Assembly (NCBI GenBank): GCA_034620365.1
Contig: JAQGEQ010000354.1
Coordinates: 930,001-994,000, forward strand
Source of the DNA: Pegea sp. RAD2-039
Taxonomy: Eukaryota > Chordata > Thaliacea > Salpida > Salpidae
Direction of reading: 5' to 3'
DNA: 64,000 nt
The position numbers and the translations under genes were made by a program. The notes under the pieces are model-generated. The model was given only the letters and a program-made list of their open reading frames with translations. It had not been told where the DNA came from and did no database searches. Shown here in pieces: positions 12,826 through 24,919 of this stretch (its first letter is position 1; each line of letters opens with the position of its first letter).

Positions 12826-13474
12826 GTAAGAAGGAAATCTCTTTTATTTAGTTAAATGGGATAAAAGTTGATACTCATCTGATAAATCAAAACAACAAAA
12901 ACATAGTGGTTGTAGGAAATAAAGCTTAAAAAAATTATTAAGAATACTTTTGTGAAACTTAGATAAAATTTAGTTTAACTAGTTGATTACCTGTTAAATC
13001 GATAAACTTAAAAAGAAATGACGTTAAACTTTTATTAGTTTATTTGCTTTATTTTTATTTAAACTTAGTGCTGATTTTGAAGTTTTGTTTAAGGTATTAG
13101 AGAAAATAAAATTATAGAAACGTATTTGTCTTTCACTTATAGGTTCACCTAAAATTAAAAGAACAGTTATCTATAGGATATCAACAGGATTTGATTTCAA
13201 TTTTATGACATATACACGGTGTAACAGGCTGTAATCATAACTCTCATTCTTTTTACTCAATATTTTCTAGAATTATAGAAATATCGAACAACTTGTTTTG
13301 CTTTCAATTCACATTACAACGAAGACTTAAACCTAGAATCGCTTATCATAAGAATTGTTTGTTAATTTTGCGTGGAAGTGTATATATACCACCCTAATAA
13401 ACGTGCGGTGATTTTGATTATGGTGGAAAGTAGTGTATACAAAATTATCCCCTTTATTTAAACCCAATATGTTT

Positions 13475-13700
13475 GGTGACACGGCACAGTTACCTGGGAC
13501 AGTGAAATCGAGGTCAATAATCGTTCATTTTAGGTATTGGTTTACTTTTGCTTTTTTTGAAGCAACCGACTATAGAACTACTCATCGATAGTTTGAGAGG
13601 ATACTATACGCAATCAGTAAGTGACTTCATGGATTGCAGTATCTTCAACGACAATGGGACTCGAACCCGCTTATAAAGCATAACAGCTGATTTAATCGAC
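13475..13700 (-). repeat. Degenerate tRNA-like interspersed repeat (family C)
   Basis: The plus strand at 13656-13668 reads GGGACTCGAACCC, the reverse complement of a good RNA polymerase III B box (GGGTTCGAGTCCC), so the repeat head lies on the minus strand. About 160 bp away, 13476-13520 matches 33800-33844 at roughly 32 of 45 bases, including GGACAGTGA and AGGTCAA; that locus has a similar TTCGAA box at a comparable distance. Probably an old SINE family; boundaries are uncertain. Confidence 0.45.
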
Positions 13701-14762
13701 AGTTTATCTTGTCGCTTAAAAATTCTTTTTTCACATTGAAAAGTTTGTATTTTATCACATTTATTATTAAGTAAAGGTTTAAGGACACTGAATCATTTAT
13801 GTTGATTAGTTGAAAATTCTATAAAAAAATTAATACTAGAAAGCAGTAAAACGTATTCTAATTTTTTTTTTAGTATTCCTTACAAATTTTTTTCTTTTGT
13901 TTATTGTTCTGTTATTCATTTTTCAAGCTTGTGTTAGTAAACCGTTTCTAATAGGGGATATAAAAACTTATAATTAATTTCAAAAAACACATTAAATGAT
14001 AAGATTAAAAGTTACTAATTAAACTGATTTAGAAAAAAGTTGATTCTTATGGTCTGTTATGCAGTTATAAAGAGGAGAAATTTTAAAAACAAAACTCGTC
14101 GATTAAAATTATTGTTAGTATAGATTAAAAAGTTTAAATTTCATATAATTCATTCCACTTTTGTTCTAGATATATCAATAAGTATTCTATAGAAAACATA
14201 TAAGTAATAAACCTAATTAAAACTTTTCAAAATCAAGAATAACGTCTGTAATATTTTCAGATTAATATTTGTTTTAGGGTTATCTACTTTTTAGTTTTTT
14301 GATAATCCTTTTTTAAAAACTAAATCAAGAGTATTTTAATGTTTTCTTGGGATAACAATTTATAGCTTCATACCATAAAATAGATGCGTTCTGTACTTTT
14401 TTGAGGATACACACTTCTTGTATACTTTCATAAGGCTTTTAAATATTGATGACAACAGAAAATGAATATGTCCCCCTACAGAAAAAAATATGCCTTATTA
14501 TGAGTGAGTTATCTTCTTCGGAAAAATGAAGATTCTACAACTATTGCCAATTTAACAAATATTCGTTTAAAGTACTAAGAAAAGTCATTTAATATAAAGA
14601 ACAATAAAAATCTAATTTTTGGTTACATACTTTTGGCCTCATCTTTACTTTTTAAGTTGTGATATGATTTCACAAACATGATCTCAAAATCAGCTCGTAA
14701 ATCGTTTTTTATTTATTATATAACATTAACTCTCTTGCAGCACCTATTTCATCAACCCAACT

Positions 14763-14955
14763 AATATTTATTTATTTATTTATATATATATATAAATGCG
14801 AAGGAGGGTGCCTAAAGAGAGCACATCTCACTAACACACACTCTCACGAGTTTTTTATGGTTTTTCTCAGGAGTTTTATATGTCTCCACCTGGGGTCGAA
14901 CCCGGTACTTCCTAGCTAGAAGGTAGGTGTAGTAACCGCTTCGCCACTAAGCAGG
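14763..14955 (-). mobile_element. tRNA-derived SINE, family A, near full length
   Basis: On the minus strand: an A-box-like TGGCGAAGCGGTTA (complement of 14933-14946), a B box GGGTTCGACCC (complement of 14893-14903), the core CCCAGGTGGAGACAT, a body ending GCACCCTCCTTCGCATTTAT, and a (TA)n/(AATA)n tail at 14763-14796. The 3' body recurs at 28780, 52515 and 56581. Likely mobilised in trans by a LINE, as SINEs are. Confidence 0.8.
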
Positions 14956-17137
14956 ACATGATAGCCAAGCTGATCTGATTTTTGAATCCTGGGTCTTACT
15001 TACATCATAATAATGATTACTAAGAATTCTTGACCACAATATAAAAAATTTGTCCTTAAAAAAGTTATTCTAAGTTTGTTTTTTATTAGTTGATGAGTTT
15101 TATAAGTTAAGGAAATATAACGACCTAAGAGTCTTATTAATATTTTTGTCGGTTTTACAAGCGAAATTTGCAATAGGATTGCTCGCATTAAAAATTGATT
15201 TTTTACAGTGATGTCAAGCTTATCTTCTGGTAATTTTATTTTTATAAATTTATAAAAATATATATCTGATGTTAGCAAAACAAGATATAATTGAAAATAA
15301 TCTTAGCACTTTCTTTTTAACATCTAATTTTTAAATGCAATACTTAAAACCTAAAGAAATATTAATTTGATAGCTAGGTAGTTGTTATTATTATGTTTAT
15401 TTCTGATATAAAACATTAGTAAATACATGACACAGCAAACTACGGTTATTTACCGGAATCAAAAATCATTTTCTATATTACTCTGTTTTCTGTGAAATCA
15501 TGCTTAGTCGCGCTTTTATCTGTCTGTTGTTACTTCGGTTTTTAATTCTATCAGAGATTGGTGTTCGTTTTATTTTTATTGTACTTTGGAAATTAGATAA
15601 TAATTTCTTAATCGGATTAAAAAAATATACTTTTAGTTTTATTTTCGACGAAGTATCAATCTTTATATATATTAATCCTCTAGTTAAATGCGTTTTATTC
15701 TATAAGTCAATTATTTGTATGCCGTCATTTGTTATATAACCAAAAAAAATCACCTTTATTTTTTTAAGAACAAAGTACCTGTGAAAGTCTAAAGATTATA
15801 TAAATTTTGCACGTGTTTATTTTAAGATTAGTTAATTGTTAAGTTATTATAATAAACCAAAAGATTGTTTTTTATGAAAAGTAGCTTATACTAAAATAAA
15901 GTATCCTAATTTACATTATATAGTTTATATGTTAAAGGTGTTGCTGTAATAAATTATTGTTTATTGCTTTTGGATGTTATTTTTAGTTAATTTAAATTGT
16001 TAAATGTATAAAATAAACTAGTTAATAATTTTTTATGGAGTTGGAAGTATAATATTTCTGGAAAAATAGTTTTAGTTAAACTTCTTAAGCACTTTTAATA
16101 ATCCATAATAATTTCTAAATTAATAAAACTTGATGTGATTAGTGGTTCATTATTACTCAATGTTCAAGATAATTTGTTTAATGAGACTTATGAAAAATGA
16201 AGCAATGTATTCTGATGGCTTAATTTTTTATTAAACAATTTTGTGACTAATTCATATTTAAATTTTTTCATATGTTTTTACAGAAAATTTAGATGACTTA
16301 AATTAACTTGTCTTTTTGTAAATTGATTAGAAAATTCATAAAACAGTTTTTCTAATATTATTTTCATTTTATTTTAATATTTTGCTATTGCTTATTATTA
16401 TATCAAAATAATTTTGTTTAAAAAGGTAAATATTTCATTTATTTTAAGTTTATTGATATCATCAATTTATTTAAATTTTTTTAACATAATTGAGTTTTAT
16501 TTTTTATAGTAGACCTTTTATGGCAATCATTGTTGTAATATAAATATCGTTTTTAATCTTTTATGAATTTCTTTTGAAATCTTTTAAAAATAGATCATAA
16601 AACTTACTAAGTTTGTATTAAAGTTTAAAACATTTATATTTATGTAAGTTTATTTATTCATTTGTTTTTTATTCAAGATTATTCTAGAATTTGTTTAACT
16701 TTTATTATATAAATCATATATGTTTATTTATTTGGTTGAAAATATTTTGCTTGGACTAACATATAAATACTCTTAATCTTTTTATATTATTGTACAATAG
16801 TTAAATTTTGTAAAGATTTTGTTGCAAAATATTAAAAAAAATCATTCATAATCTGTAATAGTCTCATAACTTCTGAATATTTTTTTCATTTGTTGAAACT
16901 TTTTCATGAAACAATTTTTATATAAGAATGTCTTAAGTTTATAGTTTTCTTTATGTTAAAAATTTATTTGCGCACTAAAGACATTTTTGTAGTTGATATC
17001 TTTTATAATCCAATCTTTTATATCAAGGTACTTTTGTTTATTTTAATATTGTTTGAATAAATGTTTTACATACTTTAAATTGTTAATGGAATAGATTTAG
17101 AGCTCCAATAACAATAGCTTATGGTAAGAAAACAAAA

Positions 17138-20100
17138 ATGAATCGTGCAAATTTTAAAATGCAACTAGAACGTCAAAAGGTATATAAAAATTATTTATAA
17201 ATTTTACATTAAAAAAAACTTATCTTGAAGAAATGATAGATTTTTTATTGCTAGTTTTAAATAAACTAATTAGTATGAGATATTTACATTAGGTGATTTA
17301 GATTAACATTTTTATTGTCAATTCATAGTACTTATGTATTTAATAAGAACAGAATGTTTTGTTATAATTGTAAGTTTAGTGTAAACTTTAGTTAGAGTTT
17401 TATATATTCTTTAGAAAAAATTTTAAATGTTGGTTTCTGGAGAGTTTTTAATTAGAGTATATACAAATATTTTAAAGAGTAGGTAAGTATTAGGTTTTAT
17501 TATTAAACTTTATCACAATTGGTAGTAAATTATAAGTTTAGATAGATTATTATTATTCTACATTTATTAAAATTCTTAACTAACAATGATAAAAGTATGA
17601 TAAAAACATTTTACTTTGTAATGATTTACAAATAAATTGTTTATCTTACTTTAGTATCTAGAAGACATAAGAAGACCAATTCCAAATGAGCCTTCTAACC
17701 CTCAACCTATTAAACTAGAGGGTCCACAGTCTCACCATCAACGTGCATCAAATTTTGAAGCTTTTAACCATGTTAGCTACAGTAGTAGTTATAAGACTTA
17801 AAATTAGCTTAAGTTACATCTGATATAAGCAGATTTGATATAATAGATTGATTAATTAAATTTGAGGTGATGATTGCTTGATTTTGAAGTTTTATTTTTT
17901 ACTTTAGTCACCTGTCACATTCGGTTCTCCAAACAATTCTCAATCTCAGCAATTACATGGCTATAGTCAGTCTCCAAATACACAAAGAATTAATTCATAT
18001 GGACCTATTCAAGGAAGTGCTCCAATAATTGGCAATAATGGTAAGGAAACAATGTTAAAATACTCCTTTGTTCAAAACATATTTAATTTGTGTAAATTAC
18101 TACCCAATAACAAAACTTTTTTATATCTAATTAATAATTTAATTGAGAGATACCTGAAAGTTTTTCTTTTCTTATCAGTTACGTTAGGTTTTTCATTTTT
18201 ATCTCAGTTCTAATTTTACAGTAAATATATTTTGTTATCTTTTACATCTTACATTGCATAACACAATACTACTACTTGGTGTTTTGTAAAAATTCAGATA
18301 TAAATTTTTACTTGTTATTTAACCGCAAAGCTAGCCATGGTTGTTTTGGTTTTACAGATATGTATATAGGTAGTGCCCCTACTAGTCCAATAGCTTGTTT
18401 GGAGTTAACTGATCGTCATGTTGCTGTAAGTTTTACTTCGTTCTATTTTTGTTCTTTAAACGTTTTATCATCCTTGTAACCATATAAGTAAATATTGTTT
18501 CTACTTTTTCATAAAAACAACGATTATAAATTAGTTGTTTTCGCAATAGTGTGTCATCTTTAGACCAATCAGCAATTAGTACTCCAAAGTAGCTATTTGA
18601 TTGGCTGATGAGTTTTAGGAGAAACGGTTTTTGATTGTTGAGCAAATATTCAATGTTCCTACTGAAATATTACTTATAACTAGCTGTTTGCTATCAGATG
18701 TTATTTTTTATAAGCTAATGTTTCGTTCACCTACTTTCCAGGTCCCTTTTTACAACAACAACTTAATTTTTTCAACTATTTAAAGAATTTCGTTCGCAGT
18801 CTGCAACTACTTTCTCTTTTCGTTTGTTTTTGTCTTGACAAATTCATTTGTTAGAAACTTATTTACTAGTGGAATTAGAACAACAATTTTCCTCTTTATC
18901 TTATTAAGTTAATCATTTACAAATCAACAAACTTTTCAACTTTGACATCATCTGTTTGCGTTTAGTCCTCAGCTGGAACTCGAAACCCGGCTGCTGGTTA
19001 TAGGATTGCAACTCAACGCCCCAATCGAAGACCAGCACCCATCACATCTCGACCACATTTGTCCACTGATACCACTCTGGCAATCGTACAACCTTCCGCT
19101 TCCGCCCCCTCTGGTATGGCTGATCAAGAAGCTCTCTTAAAAGACCGTCGAAAAAAAGACAACCACAACACAAGTAAGCCCCCTATTTGCCCCTAACTCT
19201 TTCATCTCATATATTCAAATTGTAATTAGTCGAACGTAGAAGAAGATATTTGATAAACGAAAAGATCGGAGAACTCGGTGAGCTAGTCCCTAAATCTGAC
19301 AGCAGGTGTGTCCCATCTTCATCATTTCTTAAAAACTCTTTTTGATCTCTTGATATTGAAATGAGGAATTTTGTTGGCAGTGACCGATGGAATAAAGGAT
19401 CGATTTTATCAGCTACAGTAGAGTATGTGAAACGTTTGCAAAAAAATGAAGTAGCCAATCATTCAAGTAAGGAGCAGCTTCAGGACATGACTCGTCTCTG
19501 TGAATTGTTGTGTGATAAAATAAGAGTAAGTACCACAAGTAGCTGACATCAAATTCAATTTGACTTTATTCAGGATTACGAGAATGTAATCCAGCAGTCT
19601 TGTATCTCTGCTCCTACTCGCTCTTCGGATCAAGAGCTTCAAAATCTACTTAAAAAAGTCAATTCACCTCGTAAGCATCAACTAATCATCAATTTATCAT
19701 CCAAATGTCAACTAATTATAGATGCAGTGGAACAACGTCAACATTTGCTAAGTAACCAATCCTCTGTAAGTCCCCTTCAATCTTCAAATCTTCCGTCCCT
19801 TCAAAACATAACAAGTGATTGGTCATCTTGTAACGTTGGCCGCAGTGTACCACCAAGAGCAACCATCAAAACTGAAGTCCAACCTAATTACAGTTTTCCT
19901 TCAACCACCATGCACTTTGCATCAAATGTACTTCTTTTTTACTCTCATTATTTTGTTCCAATCAAATTTCTTTTCAGCAACCTTATATAAACGAATCACC
20001 AAAAACTCTTCCTCGCGTCCAGGATTGTTTCAGACGTACATCCCCTTCAAACGCTTCTTATCAATCCTACGATAACTCAATTTCTCCAAATATACAAGAA

Positions 20101-20771
20101 GTTGCTTCTATCTCATTAAACCCTCAAAGAGATCACTTTAGTAAGTCTTCTTATCTAATCATTTTTGACAAATTTTTCGTTACAAGTGGCTTCTTTTGAA
20201 GTTGAAATTTGTTTTTCAATAATTTGTTTGTTGAATTTTTAACTTGTTGTTTTGATTATATGACATCAGACTACTTTTTAGTGATATTTTATTTACTTTT
20301 TCCGTTCCTGACTAACCGCAGAGAGAAATTTTACAAATATTAATTGAGTTTCTTGTTTTATCATTTCTTTTTTTTCAAACTTGCTTTGAACAGTACTTTT
20401 GTAAAAAAACTTCCTGTAATAATTACATAAAAAGACAAACTCTAACTTGTTTTGACTTCTTGCTCTTGTTTTGATAACAATTTATTTACTCATTTCAGAG
20501 TATTTCGTTTTTTTATGAAACAATTTCGTTGCTTTCTACTTATCACCGAAAATTAAAACTTTTTTTTCAGTGAGCTCAGATTTTATGGAGTTCGAAAACT
20601 CGTTGGAACTTTTAGTAGAGGATGACCTTGTTTCATCACCAGTAAATCATTTGTTTGTTTTCAAGCTTCATTTGATAAATATTTTGATTTTTTCAGCATT
20701 TATCTGATGGACTAGATGATGTGCTAAAAAACGAGAATAATCCATTTTTGTCAGACGCCAATAAAAGATAA
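17138..20771 (+). CDS. Mitf: MiT/TFE family bHLH-leucine zipper transcription factor (MITF/TFEB-like)
   Basis: Exons: 17138-17179, 17655-17771, 17908-18040, 18358-18425, 18966-19173, 19230-19305, 19381-19525, 19574-19670, 19722-19927, 19978-20140, 20571-20641, 20697-20771 (TAA); 466 residues. The N-terminus MNRANFKMQLERQ aligns with the Rag-binding start of TFEB (MASRIGLRMQLMREQ), which supports this ATG, although the exon is open back to an acceptor at 17100. YIGSAPTSPIACL matches the conserved GSSAPNSPMAML segment. The basic region KKDNHNTIERRRR keeps the His, Glu and Arg that contact E-boxes; the helix-loop-helix reads LGELVPKSDSSDRWNKGSIL, followed by a weak zipper. The acidic C-terminus (LELLVEDDL) matches the family's LEDILMDD end. 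Two PsiKxE motifs, IKLE (17709-17720) and IKTE (19865-19876), flank the bHLH. In animals the family binds E/M-boxes and drives lysosomal, autophagy or lineage genes. AATAAA at 20965-20970. Confidence 0.93.
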
Positions 20772-21229
20772 AGAAAAAATTGCTTTGTAATCAATATTTG
20801 TAATCATTTTCTATTTTTGTTCATTTTTTAACCATGTTTTTAACTTCAAGTTAAATTATTATTAAAAATCTCTTTTGCTTTTACATCTAAAGTTGATTTT
20901 AAACCTTTAATCTTGTTGTTGGTTCCTGGTTTTATTCTTCAGATTCAAATCCTAATATTTTTCTAATAAATCAATTTTATTTAATTAAATTGTTCTGATC
21001 TCAAAGCTCTCTTTAGCTTGTATAGTACATGCGGTCATACGTTTGAAAGTTAGTTACAAAATGTGTCTGAATTTATATTGATGGATTGAATGAAAAATGT
21101 TTTTTTTTCAGCCGTTTTATGCACCATAGAGATTGAATTTGTTCTTCTTTGTAATTCAACTGTAGATTGAAGTTTAGTTCATTTCTCCTTTTGAAACTTT
21201 GCTTTACAGAAACATCTAAATGAAACGTT

Positions 21230-21550
21230 ATGCATCTCAATTATTGCAATTATTTCGTTTTTGGAAAGCTCTGTTTCAAGTACTCCAAGTCACTCCATAA
21301 TCAAATTATGAACAAATTAGTTTCTTTCTGGGTATTTCTTCAAATTGCTAATTCAATTTATCAACTTCTAACTGAGAAACTAAAGAAATTTGCTTTTAGA
21401 ACCTCTCAAAAAATGTCATCTATTCAGCTTATTCAAGAAGGCGTCTCAATGATTTTCTACTTAATTTTGATCATTGCCTTATTCGTAAGCTACCATTTAG
21501 CGATTTGTGTGTTTTTTCACTTTAATGTGGTTTTGTTCTTTTATAAATAA
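21230..21550 (+). CDS. Candidate small hydrophobic protein, unsupported
   Basis: A 106-codon open frame with an amphipathic middle and two hydrophobic stretches (around MIFYLILIIALFVSYHLA). Its base composition looks a little less AT-rich than its surroundings, but I recognise no family. A donor-like gtaagc falls inside it (TTATTC before gtaagc), so it could also be an exon. It lies 460 bp beyond the MiT/TFE stop codon, where the 3' UTR is expected. Chance is a fair explanation. Confidence 0.15.
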   Translation: MHLNYCNYFVFGKLCFKYSKSLHNQIMNKLVSFWVFLQIANSIYQLLTEKLKKFAFRTSQKMSSIQLIQEGVSMIFYLILIIALFVSYHLAICVFFHFNVVLFFYK

Positions 21551-23423
21551 TAACCAGTTATAAGCTTCCAACTACATCTTATTTAGCTAAGTTTTATTGA
21601 GTTTGTTACTTGATTAGAATTGGTTTTTAAAAGATTCCACTGATTTAATTTATACTAGTTGACATGAAATACTGATAAAAGTGTTATTAGATCAATTATT
21701 TCAAGCTTTGAAATAATCTTATAACTTGAATGACCTCTTGAACTGCTAATTAAGTTTATTTTTTACAAAATTACTTCAGAAACATCAACTTAATACTATT
21801 AAGGTATCATTTGCGATGAGCAAATTTGTTTATTTTCTTCAACGCATGACTGGAGATGAGCTCTTCTAGCAAACATCATGAGCAGAAAGATAATAAAAAA
21901 AGTTTTACAGTTCAAAGTATCATAGTTAAAGATAAATTCACTGCATAGGTAGAAGTTATAGGCTGAAAACTAGATAAGTGAAGAGAGAATATAATTCATT
22001 TAACTTATTTAAAAGTTGAGAAATTTCTTGTAAATTATGATTCACTAAATTTGAGCATTTAACACAAAGTGACAAATTGGTACAAAATTCAAAACAGATC
22101 AAACTGATACTTCAAACATAACTCGATTTCAAAAAGGTCTTCCTATGTTTATAGTAAATCAAACAACTACATTTTAATATTACTTTCTGCCAATGTAATT
22201 TTTAAAGTTTACAAGTAGAAATCGAAACACAATTTCACTTTTAAAGTGTTTACTGCATATGTAATTACCTATTTATCAACCATTTCTTGGTTTCGAATAT
22301 TTAACATAATATTTTTTTCTGAATATTTTTGTTTGTTTTTTAGCTGAGTATTAGTCAGTGAGTCATTAAAAAACTTGTTTATAAAAACTTGAGATTAGTT
22401 TTGACAGTTTAAAGATATCTTTCAACATTGTTCTTAAATTACTCCTGCAAAATATACACACACGGATAATTACCATGTGAGAAATAGTTGTAAAGTTATA
22501 GCTGCAAAAAAAAGAATATCTACAATATATCGTAACTTCTGTGAAATAAAATAAATCTAGAAACTTATTTTTGTTTAGATACAGTTTGACATGAGTAAAA
22601 TAAATTGTTAAACACTCTTCTTTATTAAATGATCTATTTAAATAATAAAAAGTTGCATTTAATTAAATCATTTAATTCAGTTAAAACTTTTTGGAACCTT
22701 TAAACATCTATAATTTGGTTTGAGATCGGGAGAGGATGAATGCTCTATTTATTTCATTATTTGTTTAAACTATCTTTGTGTTTTTATTTCTTCAAGTATA
22801 AAATAAAGATTTAACCAAACTACAAAACTATGTTTTTTAAATCGCTTTTCAGTCCCTAAAAATAGTGATCGTTTAGAAATAAGATCGCAATTATATTCAC
22901 GATTTAACTTCAAACCATTCGTTCACAAAACCAAACAACTTGTTTTCATTTTTCACTTAACTGTCATTAATTTAGCATTTTGCTATATCAGCAGTCTAAG
23001 TTTTGACATCAGTTTTCTATGAAAAATTTAATTGAAATAAATATGGAATAAATAAATGTTATTTGTCAAATTGGTTCTGATTCATGAATATCAAATTTGA
23101 AATACTTTTTAGAACGATTCTAAATTTTTTCTTTTTGCTTTAACATTCCAACAAAGGTTGCAGATAACTGAGAACTTTTATGAATATGCTTGAGACTAGT
23201 TTAAAGGATTTGTACATCATTTCATTTAATTCTTCTGCAAAATTGTAAAAAAAATTTCAAGGTTTTTCTTCCATAGTTTAACTCTACTTGCAAAATGAGG
23301 GTGATCTTAGTCAGGTAAACACTTTGCTTTACTAACTGATCGAAATCGCTTTACTATTTTCTAAAACAACATTTCTTATAAAAGATCTTAGCCATTTATT
23401 TTGAAAATTTTTTGAAGGTATTA

Positions 23424-23616
23424 GTGGCAACAAAAAGTCCATATAAAGAACGCGGGTAAAAGGGCCTTGTGAGTTTGGTTAAATAAAACACTTCTAGAAG
23501 ACGAAAAACTCCTAATTTAAAGCCGGAGTTGGAACCTCGTAAGCAGTTTGTCACTGTAATCAGTGTCGTTCTAACAGCTCCTGCGATGCCAGTTGGGCGC
23601 GGCCGAAGCAGGCCAA
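23424..23616 (+). mobile_element. tRNA-derived SINE, family B, 5'-truncated short form
   Basis: Aligns with the reverse complement of the longer copy at 25603-25983: AAAAAGTCCATA, AAGGGCCTT, the GTCACTGTA-TCAGTGTCGTTCT block, ACAGCTCCTGCGA and a 3' end GAAGCAGGCC. The tRNA-like head is missing, and about 115 bp between GGCGC and the 3' end are absent relative to the longer copy. Confidence 0.75.
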
Positions 23617-24919
23617 ATTTTTTTTGGAAATCGATTAAATTTATACTAGAAGTTCGATTGTCAAACGTTATTTGTTATGTTTTTACTAATTACTTATTAT
23701 TCTTTTCTGCTACTCCTTTGGAAGTTTATCTATTTTTTGTTTAAACTTTTTTACGGACAAGTTTTCTGTGGTCTGGTGTAAAAAGAGGTAAAAGTTAAGC
23801 TAATTAAGGAACTAAACCACCAAAATATTTGTTATTGTAAATATTTTCCCTTTACTTGAGGCTGCTTGTCTACAAATATTAATTCTAATCAAATTATCTC
23901 ATTTTTCAAGTAAACTGAACAAAGAACTTGCATTTTATTTATAAAATTTTTTATCTGAAAACAAATTTCAACGATTTATTTGAGGAGCATATAGTGTATC
24001 ATTTGGGATCAAATTTTGTCTGTAAAAGTTGTTTTGTAGGATTAATGTTGCTAGGTTAAAAGTTTTATAGGCAAAGCGCCAAGCTGATAAAACTGATTTT
24101 TAACAAGAATTGTGTACTTTGTGTCAAACTCAAACTTGGGTCACTAGCTTACCATCGTTATCAGAATCTTAGACAAGGACACATATGGTTTCATTAAAAT
24201 TTCGATTGAAATATAGATAACAGCGTCAAGCTCTTGCTAAGAATTGATAAAATAACGTAAAGATGTAGGTAATCTTCAGCTTTTTTGTTTGTATACAGTA
24301 AGTATGAAAAACACTGAAGATTTATTACCAGATTTTTTAACTTAAAGATAATGATTTTTGATCTAATGAATCTACACAAAGCTTTGTGAGTCTTCAAAAC
24401 TTTAACAATTACATCAACAGAATTTGGAAATACTTTTATAGCAAGTCATATCAAAATTTAATTGATTATAAGATTACTGAATTTGAATGAAATATTGTTA
24501 AGCTCATCAAATTATGTGTATTGTGTGACTAATAGTTGAGTTTCAGAAAATCCAATTTGATAAATTCACTTTTATTGTTCTATAAGATGCAAATATTGGT
24601 TGTTAATTTGTATAATTTAAAAAAATAGAAAATATTTCAGAAGAAATTTTGAAATTTGATAACTATAGGTTTGTAGAACTTAAAATTTTTTGTTTTATTC
24701 ACAGATATAAAAGTATAAACAAACAATTATTTCAAAGTGATATATGCGAAAATTGATTGTCTCAAAACTAAAACTGAATATATAAAAATAAAATGTTATA
24801 TAAGATTGCATAAATGATATATATGATTAAAAAAAAGATTTTTAATTCTTTCAACAAGTTGACATCATTTAAACAAATCTTTTTTGACTGTTTAGATAAA
24901 AAGCTAGTAACAAATTAGA

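Larger units (their letters stand above)
8934..17137. other. Gene-poor interval between TSR-VWA and MiT/TFE genes
   Basis: After the TSR-VWA 3' UTR the interval is AT-rich, with frequent stops in all frames and only chance-length open frames (for example 15000-15278 minus, 15500-15739 plus). It holds a degenerate tRNA-like repeat (13475-13700), a SINE (14763-14955) and one short candidate exon (12731-12825). Nothing else is recognisable. Confidence 0.6.
20772..24919. other. Intergenic interval between MiT/TFE and ACOT7 genes
   Basis: Convergent intergenic DNA between the plus-strand MiT/TFE gene and the minus-strand ACOT7 gene. It contains one SINE copy (23424-23616) and one small open frame (21230-21550). 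The rest is AT-rich with no splice-bounded coding signal that I can support. TTTATT at 24694-24699 could be the ACOT7 poly(A) signal on the minus strand. Confidence 0.55.

Noticed and set aside
14870-14955. Possible functional tRNA gene on the minus strand
   Set aside because: A and B boxes are present but the arms do not pair properly and the sequence continues into a SINE body with tail.
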